This document shows, piece by piece, positions 37,728-46,934 of a stretch of DNA of 56,249 nucleotides. Each line of letters opens with the position of its first letter. Position 1 is the stretch's first letter. The notes beneath the pieces were generated by a model. That model did no database searches. It worked only from the letters and a program-made list of their open reading frames with translations, and was not told the DNA's origin. The DNA lies in assembly GCF_000739575.1 (NCBI RefSeq), contig NZ_BBJO01000041.1, positions 1-56,249 of the forward strand. Reading direction: 5' to 3'. The translations under genes and the position numbers were made by a program. This DNA is from Halobellus rufus (GTDB lineage: Archaea; Halobacteriota; Halobacteria; Halobacteriales; Haloferacaceae).

Positions 37728-37964
37728 ACGCTCGCTCGGGCGGGCCAACGGGTTAGGTTTTGCTTCATCGGTCGATCGCACGCGGAGTTACAAGAAAATG
37801 TTGCCTACATCTCCGACAATCGGCGTTCGTTGCGGGGGACTGCTGGGCGGTGTCTCACGCACCAAAACTCCGCGAATTCGGTGTTCTCAGGCGTCAATAC
37901 TCGGTGCGACCTTCGCCGCGTACGCGGTTCAAATATACGTAGGGGACTAACGGGAATCCAGAGA

Positions 37965-39035
37965 ATGAGGAATCCGACAGACGAGCGATCGGCAGTTTCG
38001 CGGCGACGCTTCCTCCGAACGACGGCCGCCGCCTCGGCGGCGGGGCTCGCGGGGCTCGCCGGCTGTTCCGGTGCGACGGGCGGCGGAAGCGGCGGCCTCG
38101 ACGAGATCCGCGTCGCGTACATGCCGATCTACCCCGATATGCAGTACTTCGTTATGCAGGAGGAGGGGTACTTCGACGAGCTCTCGGCGACGGTCGAGGG
38201 CGAGGTCTTCTCGGACGGGCCGAGCATCGTGCAGGCCTCCGCGACCGGCGACTTCGACGTGATGCTGTTCGGAATCGTGCCCGCGATGATCGTGATGGAC
38301 AAGGACATCCCCGCGAAGATCACCGCGGCGAACATCCAGAACGCGATGAAGATCCTCGCACACGACGACTTCGCGTCGATCTGGGAGTCTGCTGACTCGG
38401 GCGCCGAGGCGTTCGCACAGTTCGAAGAGGAGAAGGGACGAAAGTTCACCTTCGGAACCTTCCCGCCCGGGTCCGTCCCGGAGATCCTGCTTCGCTACTG
38501 GCTCGCGGAGACCGTCGGCGTCGACCCCGACTCGGACGTGAACATCACCGCCCTCGGCGGTGCCGGGCCGGTCCGACAGGCGCTCCTCGCCGGCGAGATC
38601 GACGGCACGTCGATTATGGAGCCGGTCCCGACGGTCGTCGAGCGGGAGGACGCGCCCTACCAGTCGATCGCGTGGGCGGGCGACTTCATGCCCGGCCAGC
38701 CCGCGGCGGTCGCGCTGATGCACGACCGCCTCCGCGAGGACAACCCCGAGCAGGCGGCGGCGTTCGTCGAACAGCACCAGCGCGCGACGACGTTCGCCAA
38801 CGAGAGCCCCGACGCGGCGGCGCAGCACGCCAGCACGGTCATCGGTGAGTCGTCGCTGCCGGTCGAGACCGCCCGGGCGGCGATGGACTCGCGTGCGTCG
38901 GACTTCATCACCGATCCGCACAAGATCGAAGACGGCGCGCAGATCTTCTCGGAGTACGCCGCTCAGTCGGGGAAGATCGACGAGGCGCTCTCGAACGACG
39001 CTATGTTCGACTTCGGGGTGTACGACTCACTATGA
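37965..39035 (+). CDS. ABC substrate-binding lipoprotein (nitrate/sulfonate/THI5-like)
   Basis: 356-aa exported binding protein. A twin-arginine motif SRRRFLRT (12-19) and a lipobox LAGC (Cys34) mark it as a Tat-exported lipoprotein, as usual in haloarchaea. The mature domain is the SsuA/THI5-like fold (PIYPDMQYFVMQEEGYFDE). The substrate could be an organic sulfonate, nitrate or a thiamine-precursor-like compound; sequence does not decide. The ATG of the permease overlaps its stop. TATA-like ttcaaatatacg lies about 30 nt upstream of the ATG. Confidence 0.9.
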   Translation: MRNPTDERSAVSRRRFLRTTAAASAAGLAGLAGCSGATGGGSGGLDEIRVAYMPIYPDMQYFVMQEEGYFDELSATVEGEVFSDGPSIVQASATGDFDVMLFGIVPAMIVMDKDIPAKITAANIQNAMKILAHDDFASIWESADSGAEAFAQFEEEKGRKFTFGTFPPGSVPEILLRYWLAETVGVDPDSDVNITALGGAGPVRQALLAGEIDGTSIMEPVPTVVEREDAPYQSIAWAGDFMPGQPAAVALMHDRLREDNPEQAAAFVEQHQRATTFANESPDAAAQHASTVIGESSLPVETARAAMDSRASDFITDPHKIEDGAQIFSEYAAQSGKIDEALSNDAMFDFGVYDSL

Positions 39036-39949
39036 GCCTCGAAACCGGCTCGGCGTCGCCGCGGACGACCGCCGAGGGCGGGTCGGGCGGCGTCGCCGCG
39101 GCCGACTCCGATGACTCCGACGCGAAACTGTCGACCGGTGCCGGGTCGTTCTCGGACCTCGACGTCGTCGGCCTCGCGTACGGAGCCGTCGGCAGCGCGG
39201 TATTCCTCGCGATCTGGCAGGCGGCCGCGATGGCCGTCGGGCGGACGTACCTGCTCCCCTCGCCCGTCGAGGTCGCGAGCGCGTTCCTCGTCGAACTGAC
39301 CGCGCCGACGACGTTCACGGTTCCGCTCGTCGAGGTTTCGGTGCCCGCGACGCGACTCCTCGCGAACCTTCTCCAGAGCCTCCTGCACTACTTCCCGGGG
39401 CTCGTCGTCGGGAGCGTCCTCGGCATCTCTCTCGGCGTCGCGATGGGCTGGAGCGGCCGCCTCGACGACGCGCTCACGCCGGTCACGAGATTCCTGCGCC
39501 CGATCCCGCCGCTGGCGTGGATCGTCTTCGCGATCGTCTGGATCGGGATCGGCCACGGCGGCGCGGCGTTCATCGTCGGCATCGGCGCGTTCTGGATCAA
39601 CTTCTACAACGCCTACGCCGGCGTCGAGGGCGTCTCGACGCACCTGCGCGAGGTCGCGGCGACCCTGGGCGTCGACGACGACCTGACGATGATCCGGAAG
39701 GTCATCCTCCCGGCGGCGACGCCGTCGATCGCGACGGGGATCCGAACGAGCATCGGGCAGTGCTGGATGATCGTCGTCGCCGCCGAGCTGTTCGGCGCGC
39801 CCGGCGTCGGCTTCCAGATCATCAACGCCGCGCAGAACCTCGCGACCGACGTCAGCGTTGCGTACATGGCCGTCATCAGCCTCGTCTTCCTGGTGAGCGA
39901 CGGGGCGTTCCGGCGGGTCGAACGGAGGGTGTTGGCGTGGCGGGACTGA
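39032..39949 (+). CDS. ABC transporter permease
   Basis: 305-aa inner membrane component of the importer. About six hydrophobic helices are visible. The EAA-loop region is VSTHLREVAATLGVDDDLTMIRKVILPAATPSI. A disordered Ser/Asp-rich N-terminus of about 45 residues precedes the first helix. Its ATG overlaps the TGA of the binding-protein gene (ATGA), and its own stop overlaps the ATPase start by 13 nt. Confidence 0.92.
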   Translation: MSLETGSASPRTTAEGGSGGVAAADSDDSDAKLSTGAGSFSDLDVVGLAYGAVGSAVFLAIWQAAAMAVGRTYLLPSPVEVASAFLVELTAPTTFTVPLVEVSVPATRLLANLLQSLLHYFPGLVVGSVLGISLGVAMGWSGRLDDALTPVTRFLRPIPPLAWIVFAIVWIGIGHGGAAFIVGIGAFWINFYNAYAGVEGVSTHLREVAATLGVDDDLTMIRKVILPAATPSIATGIRTSIGQCWMIVVAAELFGAPGVGFQIINAAQNLATDVSVAYMAVISLVFLVSDGAFRRVERRVLAWRD

Positions 39950-40728
39950 GCGACGCGGCGAGTGCGACGCAGTCTCCGAACGCGACGCCCAAGGTCGTCG
40001 TCGACGGCGTCGACAAGGTGTACGAATCCGATCGACAGCGCGTCGAGGCGCTAGCGGACGTGAACTTCTCGGTCTCGGAGGGCGAGTTCGTCTGTCTCGT
40101 CGGCCCCTCGGGCTGTGGGAAGACGACGCTCTTCCGGACGATCGCCGGGCTGGAAGCGCCGACCGGCGGCGAGATCCGGCTCGACGGCGAGGCCGTCACC
40201 GGCCCGGGGACGGACCGCGGAATGGTGTTTCAGGAGTACGGGCTGTTCCCGTGGCGGACCGTCCGCGAAAACGTCGCGTTCGGGCTCGAAGAGCAGGGCG
40301 TCGACGGCGCCGAGCGGGCTCGGCGGGTCGAGGAGATGCTCGACCTCGTCGGCCTCGGCGAGTTCGCCGACGCGTACCCTAAGGAACTCTCCGGCGGGAT
40401 GAAACAGCGCGTCGGCATCGCCCGCGCGCTCGCGGTCGCCCCCGAGATCCTGCTCGCCGACGAGCCGTTCGGCAGCGTCGACGCCCAGACCCGGGATATG
40501 CTCCACGAGGAGCTACTGCGGATCTGGTCGGAGACGGGAAAGACCGTCCTGTTCGTCACGCACGACGTCGAGGAGGCCGTGAAGCTCTCCGATCGGGTGG
40601 TCGTGATGGCCGCCGATCCGGGTCGGGTCCGCGAGGTCGTCGACGTCGACGTCGACCGCCCGCGCGAGCGGACCGATCCCGCGTTCGCGGAGTACGTCGA
40701 CCGCGTCCGCGGGCTCATCGGCGAATAG
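39937..40728 (+). CDS. ABC transporter ATP-binding protein
   Basis: 263-aa ATPase of the same importer. The Walker A is GPSGCGKTT (56-64), Q-loop FQEYGLFPW, signature LSGGMKQR, Walker B ILLADEPFG and switch His in VTHDVEEA. It belongs to the NrtD/SsuB/TauB group. A GTG start at 39937 is used (VAGLSDAAS), overlapping the permease by 13 nt; the longer open frame is out of the permease's frame. The operon is a complete three-gene importer. Confidence 0.93.
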   Translation: MAGLSDAASATQSPNATPKVVVDGVDKVYESDRQRVEALADVNFSVSEGEFVCLVGPSGCGKTTLFRTIAGLEAPTGGEIRLDGEAVTGPGTDRGMVFQEYGLFPWRTVRENVAFGLEEQGVDGAERARRVEEMLDLVGLGEFADAYPKELSGGMKQRVGIARALAVAPEILLADEPFGSVDAQTRDMLHEELLRIWSETGKTVLFVTHDVEEAVKLSDRVVVMAADPGRVREVVDVDVDRPRERTDPAFAEYVDRVRGLIGE

Positions 40729-40756
40729 CGCCGCTCGGAACGCAGTCTATCGCTGC

Positions 40757-40945
40757 TCAGTCGCTATTTTCGTGAACCTCGCGGAGTGTCTCGACGTGGT
40801 TCATCACGACGCCGAGCGTCGCGTCCGCGTCGGTGTACCCGCGGTCGTAGTCGTCGTGGGCGGCGTCGACGTCCCGGAGGAACTGTTCGATCACGTCGTC
40901 GAGGTCGGCGTTCGAGTCCGAACGTTCTGCAGCGTCGTCGCTCAT
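40757..40945 (-). CDS. Small acidic protein, unknown function
   Basis: 62 aa, helical and acidic (DLDDVIEQFLRDVDAAHDDY, VVMNHVETLREVHE). No motif. It lies convergent to the ABC ATPase gene and divergent from XPB. Start 40945 gives MSDDAAERS. Not recognised, but the acidic, Asp-rich style matches real haloarchaeal small proteins. Confidence 0.5.
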   Translation of the reverse strand: MSDDAAERSDSNADLDDVIEQFLRDVDAAHDDYDRGYTDADATLGVVMNHVETLREVHENSD

Positions 40946-41030
40946 ACCCCACCTCGCGCGGCGAGCGACAAAAGCGCCGCGTCCTTCGACCGGCGGCCCG
41001 TTTCCCGGACCGGCCTCGGCGGGCCGACAG

Positions 41031-41061
41031 TATATATACGATCGCGACGCAGACGGGAGTG
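41031..41061 (+). promoter_or_regulatory. XPB promoter and GTG start
   Basis: A strong TATA box tatatatacg is at 41031-41040 and the GTG at 41061 lies about 21-23 nt downstream, as for a leaderless mRNA. It supports the GTG as the true start. Confidence 0.6.
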
Positions 41062-42410
41062 TGATCACGCTGCGGTTCGAGGACGGCACGATCCGGCTCG
41101 ATGGGGTGGAGGAGTCGGACTCGGCCGTCGAGTCGCTGCCGGGCGTCGCGTGGGACGAACGGGGGCTCGTCGCCCGCGCGCCGGCGCACCGCTACGCCGA
41201 CCTCCGCGCGGCGCTCGAACGCGAGGGCGCGGCGTTCGAGGACCGCGTCCTCGCCGACGAGGAGCTGTCGCTGTCGCACGCCTACGACCTGCGGTCCTAC
41301 CAGCGCGAGGCGGTCGAGGCGTGGCGCGCGAACGGCGACCGCGGCGTCGTCGAACTGCCGACCGGCGCGGGGAAGACGGTCCTCGCGGTCGACGCCATCG
41401 CCCGGCTCGGGGTCCCGACGCTCGTCGTCGTGCCGACGATCGACCTCCTCGAACAGTGGCGACGCGAACTTGAAACGGAGTTCGGGGTCCCGATCGGGCA
41501 GTTCGGCGGGGGCGAACAGGTGCAGGAGGCCATCACGGTGTCGACGTACGACTCCGCGTACCTGCGCGCGGAGGACGTCGGCGGCGACTTCGGGCTCGTC
41601 GTCTTCGACGAGGTGCACCACCTCGGCGGGGAGGGGTACCGCGACGCCGCGCGCCTCCTCGCCGCGCCGGCCAGACTGGGGCTGACGGCCACCTTCGAGC
41701 GCCCGGACGGCGCGCACGAGGTCGTCGCCGACCTCGTCGGGCCGAAGGTCTACGAGGCCGACGTCGACGACCTCGCGGGCGAGCACCTCGCCGACTACGA
41801 GGTCCGGCGGATCGAAGTCAAACTCGGCCCCGAGGAGCGGGAGGCCTACGAGGAGGCGCAGGGAACCTTCGTCGACTACCTGAAGCGCTCGAACCTCTCG
41901 CTGCGGAGCGGCTCGGACTACAGGAAGTTGGTGATGCGGTCGGGGACGGACCCGAAAGCGCGCGAGGCGCTGCTGGCGAAGCAGCGCGCGCGGCGGATTA
42001 TGATGAACGCCGACGCGAAGGTCGAGACGCTCGGTCGGCTGCTCGATCGCCACCGCGACGACCGCGTAATCGTCTTCACCGCCCACACCGACCTCGTGTA
42101 TCGGTTGTCCGAACGGTACCTCCTCCCGGCGATCACGAGCGAGACGGGGGCCGAGGAGCGCCGAGAGATCCTCGAACGCTTCCGCGAGGGGACGTACTCG
42201 CGGGTCGTGACCGCGAACGTCCTCGACGAGGGCGTCGACGTCCCCGACGCCAACGTGGCCGTCGTCCTCGCCGGCTCCGGCTCGGAGCGGGAGTTCACCC
42301 AGCGGCTCGGTCGGGTGCTGCGACCGAAGGCGGACGGCGGGAACGCGCTGCTCTACGAGGTCATCAGCGAGGAGACCGCCGAGGAGCGCGTGGCGGACCG
42401 GCGGCGATAG
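41061..42410 (+). CDS. XPB/Rad25-family DNA helicase
   Basis: 449-aa SF2 helicase. The N-terminal ~75 residues form the damage-recognition-like region. Helicase motifs: Walker A LPTGAGKT (99-106), DEVHH (motif II variant of DEAH), LTATF, then the C-terminal RecA domain with NVLDEGVDVPDANVAVVL and QRLGRVLRPK. Archaeal XPB acts with the nuclease Bax1 in DNA unwinding and incision. Its likely partner lies 565 bp downstream on the same strand. Start GTG, supported by the TATA box. Confidence 0.93.
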   Translation: MITLRFEDGTIRLDGVEESDSAVESLPGVAWDERGLVARAPAHRYADLRAALEREGAAFEDRVLADEELSLSHAYDLRSYQREAVEAWRANGDRGVVELPTGAGKTVLAVDAIARLGVPTLVVVPTIDLLEQWRRELETEFGVPIGQFGGGEQVQEAITVSTYDSAYLRAEDVGGDFGLVVFDEVHHLGGEGYRDAARLLAAPARLGLTATFERPDGAHEVVADLVGPKVYEADVDDLAGEHLADYEVRRIEVKLGPEEREAYEEAQGTFVDYLKRSNLSLRSGSDYRKLVMRSGTDPKAREALLAKQRARRIMMNADAKVETLGRLLDRHRDDRVIVFTAHTDLVYRLSERYLLPAITSETGAEERREILERFREGTYSRVVTANVLDEGVDVPDANVAVVLAGSGSEREFTQRLGRVLRPKADGGNALLYEVISEETAEERVADRRR

Positions 42411-42459
42411 GGCCGATATCGCTCCGTTGGCACGTCAGCGACGCTTCCCAACACTCCGC

Positions 42460-42860
42460 TCACGCCAGGTCGACGTTGAGATCACCGCCGGCGGAGAACT
42501 CCTCGTAGGCGACCTCGAACGTCACCGACCACTCGACGGTCTCGCCGGGGTCGACGGCGATGTCGACCTCGCGGGTCTCGCTCCCGCCGTCGGTCTCGAC
42601 GGTGACGACGACGGTCCCCGTCCGCTCGGCGTCGCCGCGGTTCTCGACGGTTCCGAACACGCGCAGCGCGCCCTCGTCGTCGGCTTCGAAGTCGAACGTC
42701 CCGACGACGAGGTCGGGCGCTCGGGCGTCCGCCGCGGCTGATCGGCGGGCGGACCGGGGGGATTGCGGGGCCCCGTCGCCCGCGGCCACGCGCCGAGACA
42801 CCCGCCGAGGAGCGCCGTCAGCGAGACGCCGGCGGCGCGGAGGGCGCGTCGTCGCTCCAT
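42460..42860 (-). pseudogene. Secreted lipoprotein (FxLYD-like) gene with a frameshift
   Basis: The first frame starts at 42860 with MERRRALRAAGVSLTALLGGC, a signal peptide with lipobox LGGC (Cys21). The body of the protein (VVGTFDFEADDEGALRVFGTVENRG, ending at 42460) is in the next frame. It looks like a FxLYD-type immunoglobulin-like domain (VENRGDAERTGTVVVTVETD). Both halves join if one C is restored in the run of six C (coding strand) near 42756-42761. A GTG at 42801 in the second frame could start a shortened protein without a signal. Lies between XPB and Bax1 on the opposite strand. Confidence 0.7.
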
Positions 42861-42974
42861 CGTGCGCCAGAGCGTCGGCGGCGCGTATCGGTCTTTCGGT
42901 GCGTCGATCGGCGCGGAGACCGTCGCCGCTCGATCAGCGGCAGCCTCTTGGGCCGCCCCCGCGAAGTCGCGGCC

Positions 42975-44537
42975 GTGCTGACGAAGGACCTCCTCCGCGT
43001 CTCGCGGGCGGGCGGCGGCTACCACCCGCAGTTCGCCGGTCGGGCGGACCGCCCGCTCGCCGCCCGGACGATCGGCGTCTTCCAGGGCCACGTCGGGGAG
43101 CCCCGGCACCGCCTCGACGACGCGCTCGCCGACCTCGAACGCGAGGCCGACGACTTCAAACTGGTCAGGGGCTTCGCCGCCCTCCTCGAACGGGAGGCCG
43201 TCTTCGAGACGCGCTCGCCGCTGCCCCCCGAGCGCGTCCGACGCGTCGCCTTCGAGTCCGCCGAGGCCGTCGGCGCGGTCGTCGACGACGCGACGCGGGC
43301 GCGGGCGATCGAGTCCGCGGCCGACCGCCTCGGCAGCGACGCCGAGGCCGTCGAGCGGTCGCTGTACGCCGACCGCGACGTCAACGAGGTGCTCGCGTCG
43401 TTCGACGCGCGCTGGGACCCCGACGACCTCATCGAGCAGTACAACCTCTCGCTGGCGCAGACGGCGCTGTTCGACGCGACCGAGGTCCGGATCAGAAGCT
43501 CCGATCCGAAGCGACTCGTCTCCGCGGTCAAGCGGCTGGGGCTGCTCTACGAGATTCGCCGGAAGGGAGGAAGGGACAGCGACGACCCCGCGACCGAAGA
43601 GCGCGTCCTCGTCGTCACCGGCCCCGACGCGCTGTTCCGTCGGACGCGCCGCTACGGGACCGCGTTCGCCCGCCTGCTCCGCAGCGTCGCGGCCACCGCC
43701 GAGTGGTCGCTGTCGGCGACGATCGACGACCGTGGGACCGACCGCGAACTGCACCTCGGTCCCGACGACGTCTCCGTCCCCGACGTCGAGCCGGTCGCCG
43801 AGCCGACGTACGACAGCGGCGTCGAGGCCGACTTCGCGGCGCGCTTCTCGAACCTCGATCTCGACTGGGAGCTGTCTCGGGAACCGGAACCGCTCGCGGC
43901 GGGCGCGCGAGCGATGATCCCCGACTTCGCGTTCGACTACCGGCCGGCCGGAGCCGGCTCGGATTCCGATCCGGCCCCGCCGTTCCGCGTGTACTTCGAG
44001 GTGATGGGCTTTTGGACGCCCGAGTACGTCGAGAAGAAACTGGAGCAGTTCGGCAGCGTCGCCGACGACGTCGAACTGCTGGTCGCGGTCGACGACTCGC
44101 TCGGCGTCGGCGAGGAGGTCGCGGCGCTGGATCACCGGGTGGTCACGTATTCGGGCACCGTGCGCGTGAAGGACGTCGTCGACGCGCTCGGGGAGTACGA
44201 GGCCGACCTCGTCGCTGACGCCGCCGAGTCGCTCCCGGGAGAGCTGATCCCGGACGCGGACGTCGTCGACCTCGACGCACTGGCCGCGGAGCGCGGCGTG
44301 AGCGTCGACGCGCTCGATGCGGTCTCGTTCCCGGAGCACGAGCGCGTCGGCGGCGCGCTGGTCCGTCCGGCGGTGCTGGAGGCGCTGGCGACGGCGATCG
44401 AACCGGGGATGTCGCTGTCGGAGGCGGAGTCGGTGCTCGACGACCACGGCGTCGACGACGCCTCCGCGGGGCTGTCGCGGCTCGGCTACCGGGTCGCGTG
44501 GGAAGGGCTCTCCGGCGGGACCGTCGAGGAGAAGTGA
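42975..44537 (+). CDS. Bax1-like nuclease (DUF790), XPB partner
   Basis: 520-aa protein of the DUF790 family, whose characterised archaeal member Bax1 is an endonuclease that binds XPB. The N-terminus starts LTKDLLRVSRAGGGYHPQF. The central and C-terminal portions include VLVVTGPDALFRRTRRYGTAF and the nuclease-type IPDFAFDYRPAGAG...VYFEVMGFWTPEYVEKKLEQF (Asp and Glu of a PD-(D/E)xK core, then Lys). A GTG start at 42975 fits the alignment of the first motif; the window also allows longer frames. The likely partner XPB lies upstream in the same direction. Confidence 0.85.
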   Translation: MLTKDLLRVSRAGGGYHPQFAGRADRPLAARTIGVFQGHVGEPRHRLDDALADLEREADDFKLVRGFAALLEREAVFETRSPLPPERVRRVAFESAEAVGAVVDDATRARAIESAADRLGSDAEAVERSLYADRDVNEVLASFDARWDPDDLIEQYNLSLAQTALFDATEVRIRSSDPKRLVSAVKRLGLLYEIRRKGGRDSDDPATEERVLVVTGPDALFRRTRRYGTAFARLLRSVAATAEWSLSATIDDRGTDRELHLGPDDVSVPDVEPVAEPTYDSGVEADFAARFSNLDLDWELSREPEPLAAGARAMIPDFAFDYRPAGAGSDSDPAPPFRVYFEVMGFWTPEYVEKKLEQFGSVADDVELLVAVDDSLGVGEEVAALDHRVVTYSGTVRVKDVVDALGEYEADLVADAAESLPGELIPDADVVDLDALAAERGVSVDALDAVSFPEHERVGGALVRPAVLEALATAIEPGMSLSEAESVLDDHGVDDASAGLSRLGYRVAWEGLSGGTVEEK

Positions 44538-44555
44538 TGTTCGGCGTCGCGAGTA

Positions 44556-45131
44556 CTACGAGAGGTCCTCTCGCCGCCCCTTCGGGACGGTCGAGCGGAG
44601 TTCGCCGTGGAGGTAGAGGCCGACGCCGATTGGTTCGACCTCGCCCGCGATATCGTGGGCGGCGATCACGTACCCCCAGTCGCCCTCCCAGCGCGGGAGT
44701 TCCTGGTCCTCTCCCTTCGCGAACGTCGTCGCCTCCTCGGCGTCGAGGACGACGACGTTCTTCGTCGCCTCGCGGCCGAAGCGCTGGACGGCGTTCGTCG
44801 ACGGCTTCCAGTGCTCCTGGCGGGCGCGGAGGATCCGCATTCCGAGCCCCTCGACGTCGATCGGGGTGACGACCTCGGCGGCGAACGCCCAGATCTTCCC
44901 GTTGCCCTTCTCCCAGAAGGTGTGGCCGTCCCACGTCTCCGGCGGGACCTCGTAGCGCTGTTCCCACCAGCCGACGACCTCCTCGCGGGTCGGTCGCCCG
45001 GGGACGACGCGGTCGTCCGCGGTCTCCGGGAGCCGATCGAAGCGCTGGCCGTCGTTCGTCGGCGGGTCCTCTGACGGGGTCCCGGCACCGACGTCGCCGT
45101 CGTCGCCCGCGTCGCGTTCGCGGTCGCTCAT
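44556..45131 (-). CDS. RsmF-like PUA domain protein (DUF7122), RNA-methylase partner
   Basis: 191 aa. A disordered acidic N-terminus (about 1-40) is followed by RVVPGRPTREEVVGWWEQR and a domain with GMRILRARQEHWKPS, IGVGLYLHGELRSTVPKGRR. The end resembles the C-terminal RNA-binding domain of bacterial RsmF methylases (GWGK...NHYPKGLR pattern). In haloarchaea this is annotated as a DUF (7122, from memory). Its start overlaps the stop of the m5C methyltransferase (ATGA, 45128-45131), so the two are likely made together as a split RNA methylase. Confidence 0.75.
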   Translation of the reverse strand: MSDRERDAGDDGDVGAGTPSEDPPTNDGQRFDRLPETADDRVVPGRPTREEVVGWWEQRYEVPPETWDGHTFWEKGNGKIWAFAAEVVTPIDVEGLGMRILRARQEHWKPSTNAVQRFGREATKNVVVLDAEEATTFAKGEDQELPRWEGDWGYVIAAHDIAGEVEPIGVGLYLHGELRSTVPKGRREDLS

Positions 45132-46066
45132 GCGGTCACCTCCAGTTTGGCGCAGAAGAACCCGCCCGTGTCGTTCCGGTGCGGGTAGACGCGGTGGGCC
45201 AGTTCCACGGCGGAGTCGAACCGCTCGCCGTCCCACTCGGTGATCCCGGGGTCCGTCTCGAAGCCGTCCGGAGCGTCCCACGGGCGCATCTCGCAGTCCT
45301 CCTCTTCGAGGACGTGATCCAGCACCGCCTCGTTCTCCTCGGGCGCGAACGTACAGGTCGAGTAGACGACGGTGCCGCCGGGCTTGGTCGCTTGAATCGC
45401 CCGCCGGAGGATCCCCTTCTGAATGCCGACGATGCCCTTGATCTGCTCCAGCGACCAGCGGTCCAGGGCGTCGGGGTTCTTGCGGATCGTCCCCTCGCAC
45501 GAGCAGGGCGCGTCGACGAGCGCGCGGTCGAACGCTTCGATCCTGTCGTCCGCGTCGGTCCGGTCGCCGAACGGCTTGAAGGAGAAGTTGCGCGCGTCCT
45601 GATTCGTCACCGCGAGGTTCGTGACGCCGAGTCGCTCGGCGTTGTGCCGCAGCGCCGACAGCCGTCCGAGGTTGTTGTCGTTGCCGACGAGGACGCCGGT
45701 GTCGTCCATCAGGTCCGCGATCTGCGTCGTCTTGCTCCCCGGCGCGGCGCAGGCGTCCCAGACGACTTCTCCCGGTCGGGGGTCCAGCGCTAGGGCGGGC
45801 AGCGCCGAGACCTCCTCTTGTCCGTGCAGCCAGCCGTGGAAGTACGGCCACGACGTCCCCGGGCCCCGTTCCTCCAGGCGGAAGATGCCGGGATGCCAGT
45901 CGGCCGCCTCGTAGGCGACTCCCTCGGCGTCGAGCGCCTCCCGAGCGCGCTCGACCGACGCCTTCAGCGTGTTGACGCGGACGACCGACGGCAGCGGCCG
46001 CTCGCACGCCGCGCGGAACGCGTCGAAATCCGAGAGAAGCGACGCGTAGCGCTCCAGTGGTTCCAT
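45128..46066 (-). CDS. NOL1/NOP2/Sun-family tRNA/rRNA m5C methyltransferase
   Basis: 312-aa SAM-dependent RNA cytosine-5 methyltransferase. Motif I is WDACAAPGSKTTQIA, motif IV is VDAPCSCEGTIRKNP, and motif VI with the second catalytic Cys is YSTCTFAPEENE. No NusB or PUA domain is fused; the RNA-binding domain appears to be the next gene. Start MEPLERYASLLSD at 46066. The RNA target is unknown. Confidence 0.92.
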   Translation of the reverse strand: MEPLERYASLLSDFDAFRAACERPLPSVVRVNTLKASVERAREALDAEGVAYEAADWHPGIFRLEERGPGTSWPYFHGWLHGQEEVSALPALALDPRPGEVVWDACAAPGSKTTQIADLMDDTGVLVGNDNNLGRLSALRHNAERLGVTNLAVTNQDARNFSFKPFGDRTDADDRIEAFDRALVDAPCSCEGTIRKNPDALDRWSLEQIKGIVGIQKGILRRAIQATKPGGTVVYSTCTFAPEENEAVLDHVLEEEDCEMRPWDAPDGFETDPGITEWDGERFDSAVELAHRVYPHRNDTGGFFCAKLEVTA

Positions 46067-46196
46067 ACGCGTCGGGACTCGTCGCGGCCGCTTGTGGGTG
46101 TCGGTTCCGCGTGCGGGGTCGCCCCCCATCGTCGACCGCGCCGTCCACCGCCGCGCCGCCCGCACTTTTACCACGGTGCTCGGCGTAGCGGCGCGT

Positions 46197-46934
46197 ATGG
46201 CTCGGATCGATCCCAAATCCGCCGTCGATCTCACGGACCCGACCCTCGTCGAGGGCTTCCCCGGCGTCGGCCTCGTCGGGAAGATCGCCGCCGACCACCT
46301 CGTCGAGGAGTTCGAGATGACGCACCACGCGAACGTCCACTGCGAGGGGATCCCGAAGGTGGCCGTCTACCAGGAGGGCGACGCCGAACTGCACCCGCCC
46401 GTCAGGCTGTACGCCGACGAGGAGACCGACCTCGTGGTCCTGCAGAGCGACGTTCCCATCCAGCCGCAGGCCGCGACCGAACTGGCGGGCTGTCTCTCGG
46501 GGTGGTTCGACGAGCACTCGGTGACGCCGATCTACCTCTCGGGGATCCCGCACGAGAAGGGCGAGGGCGTCCCGGCGCTGTACGGGCTGGGCGTCGGCGA
46601 CGGCGTCGACCTCGTCGATCGGGCGGGGATCGAAGCGCCCGACGAGACCGGCCTCGTCTCGGGGCCGACGGGCGTGCTCCTGAACGCGGCGGTCGAGGCC
46701 GATCGGACGGCGGTCGGCCTCGTCGTCGAGTCGGACCCCCGGTTCCCGGACCCCGAGGCCTCGCGCGTGCTGATCAAGCGCGGAATCGAACCGCTCACCG
46801 GCGTCGAGGTCTCGGTCGACGACCTCGTCGACCACGCCGAACAGATCCGGCAGGCGAAAGAGCGCCTCGCGAAGCGGATGCAGGAGGCGGGCGAGGAGAG
46901 CACGCAGGCGCGACCGATCGGGATGTACCAGTAG
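46197..46934 (+). CDS. PAC2-family proteasome assembly chaperone-like protein
   Basis: 245-aa protein. The PAC2 motif is LVEGFPGVGLVGKIAADHLV near the N-terminus; GPTGVLLN, the C-terminal coiled segment (AEQIRQAKERLAKRMQE) and the IYLSGIPHE region match archaeal PbaA/PbaB-type proteins. Archaeal relatives bind proteasome or chaperone complexes; the partner here is unknown. TATA-like cttttacc is about 25 nt upstream of the ATG. Confidence 0.85.
   Translation: MARIDPKSAVDLTDPTLVEGFPGVGLVGKIAADHLVEEFEMTHHANVHCEGIPKVAVYQEGDAELHPPVRLYADEETDLVVLQSDVPIQPQAATELAGCLSGWFDEHSVTPIYLSGIPHEKGEGVPALYGLGVGDGVDLVDRAGIEAPDETGLVSGPTGVLLNAAVEADRTAVGLVVESDPRFPDPEASRVLIKRGIEPLTGVEVSVDDLVDHAEQIRQAKERLAKRMQEAGEESTQARPIGMYQ

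Noticed and set aside
37728..37964. Possible thiamine (TPP) riboswitch before the THI5-like ABC operon
   Set aside because: No CUGAGA or ACCUGAUC-type motif was found; the region shows only an ordinary TATA box.
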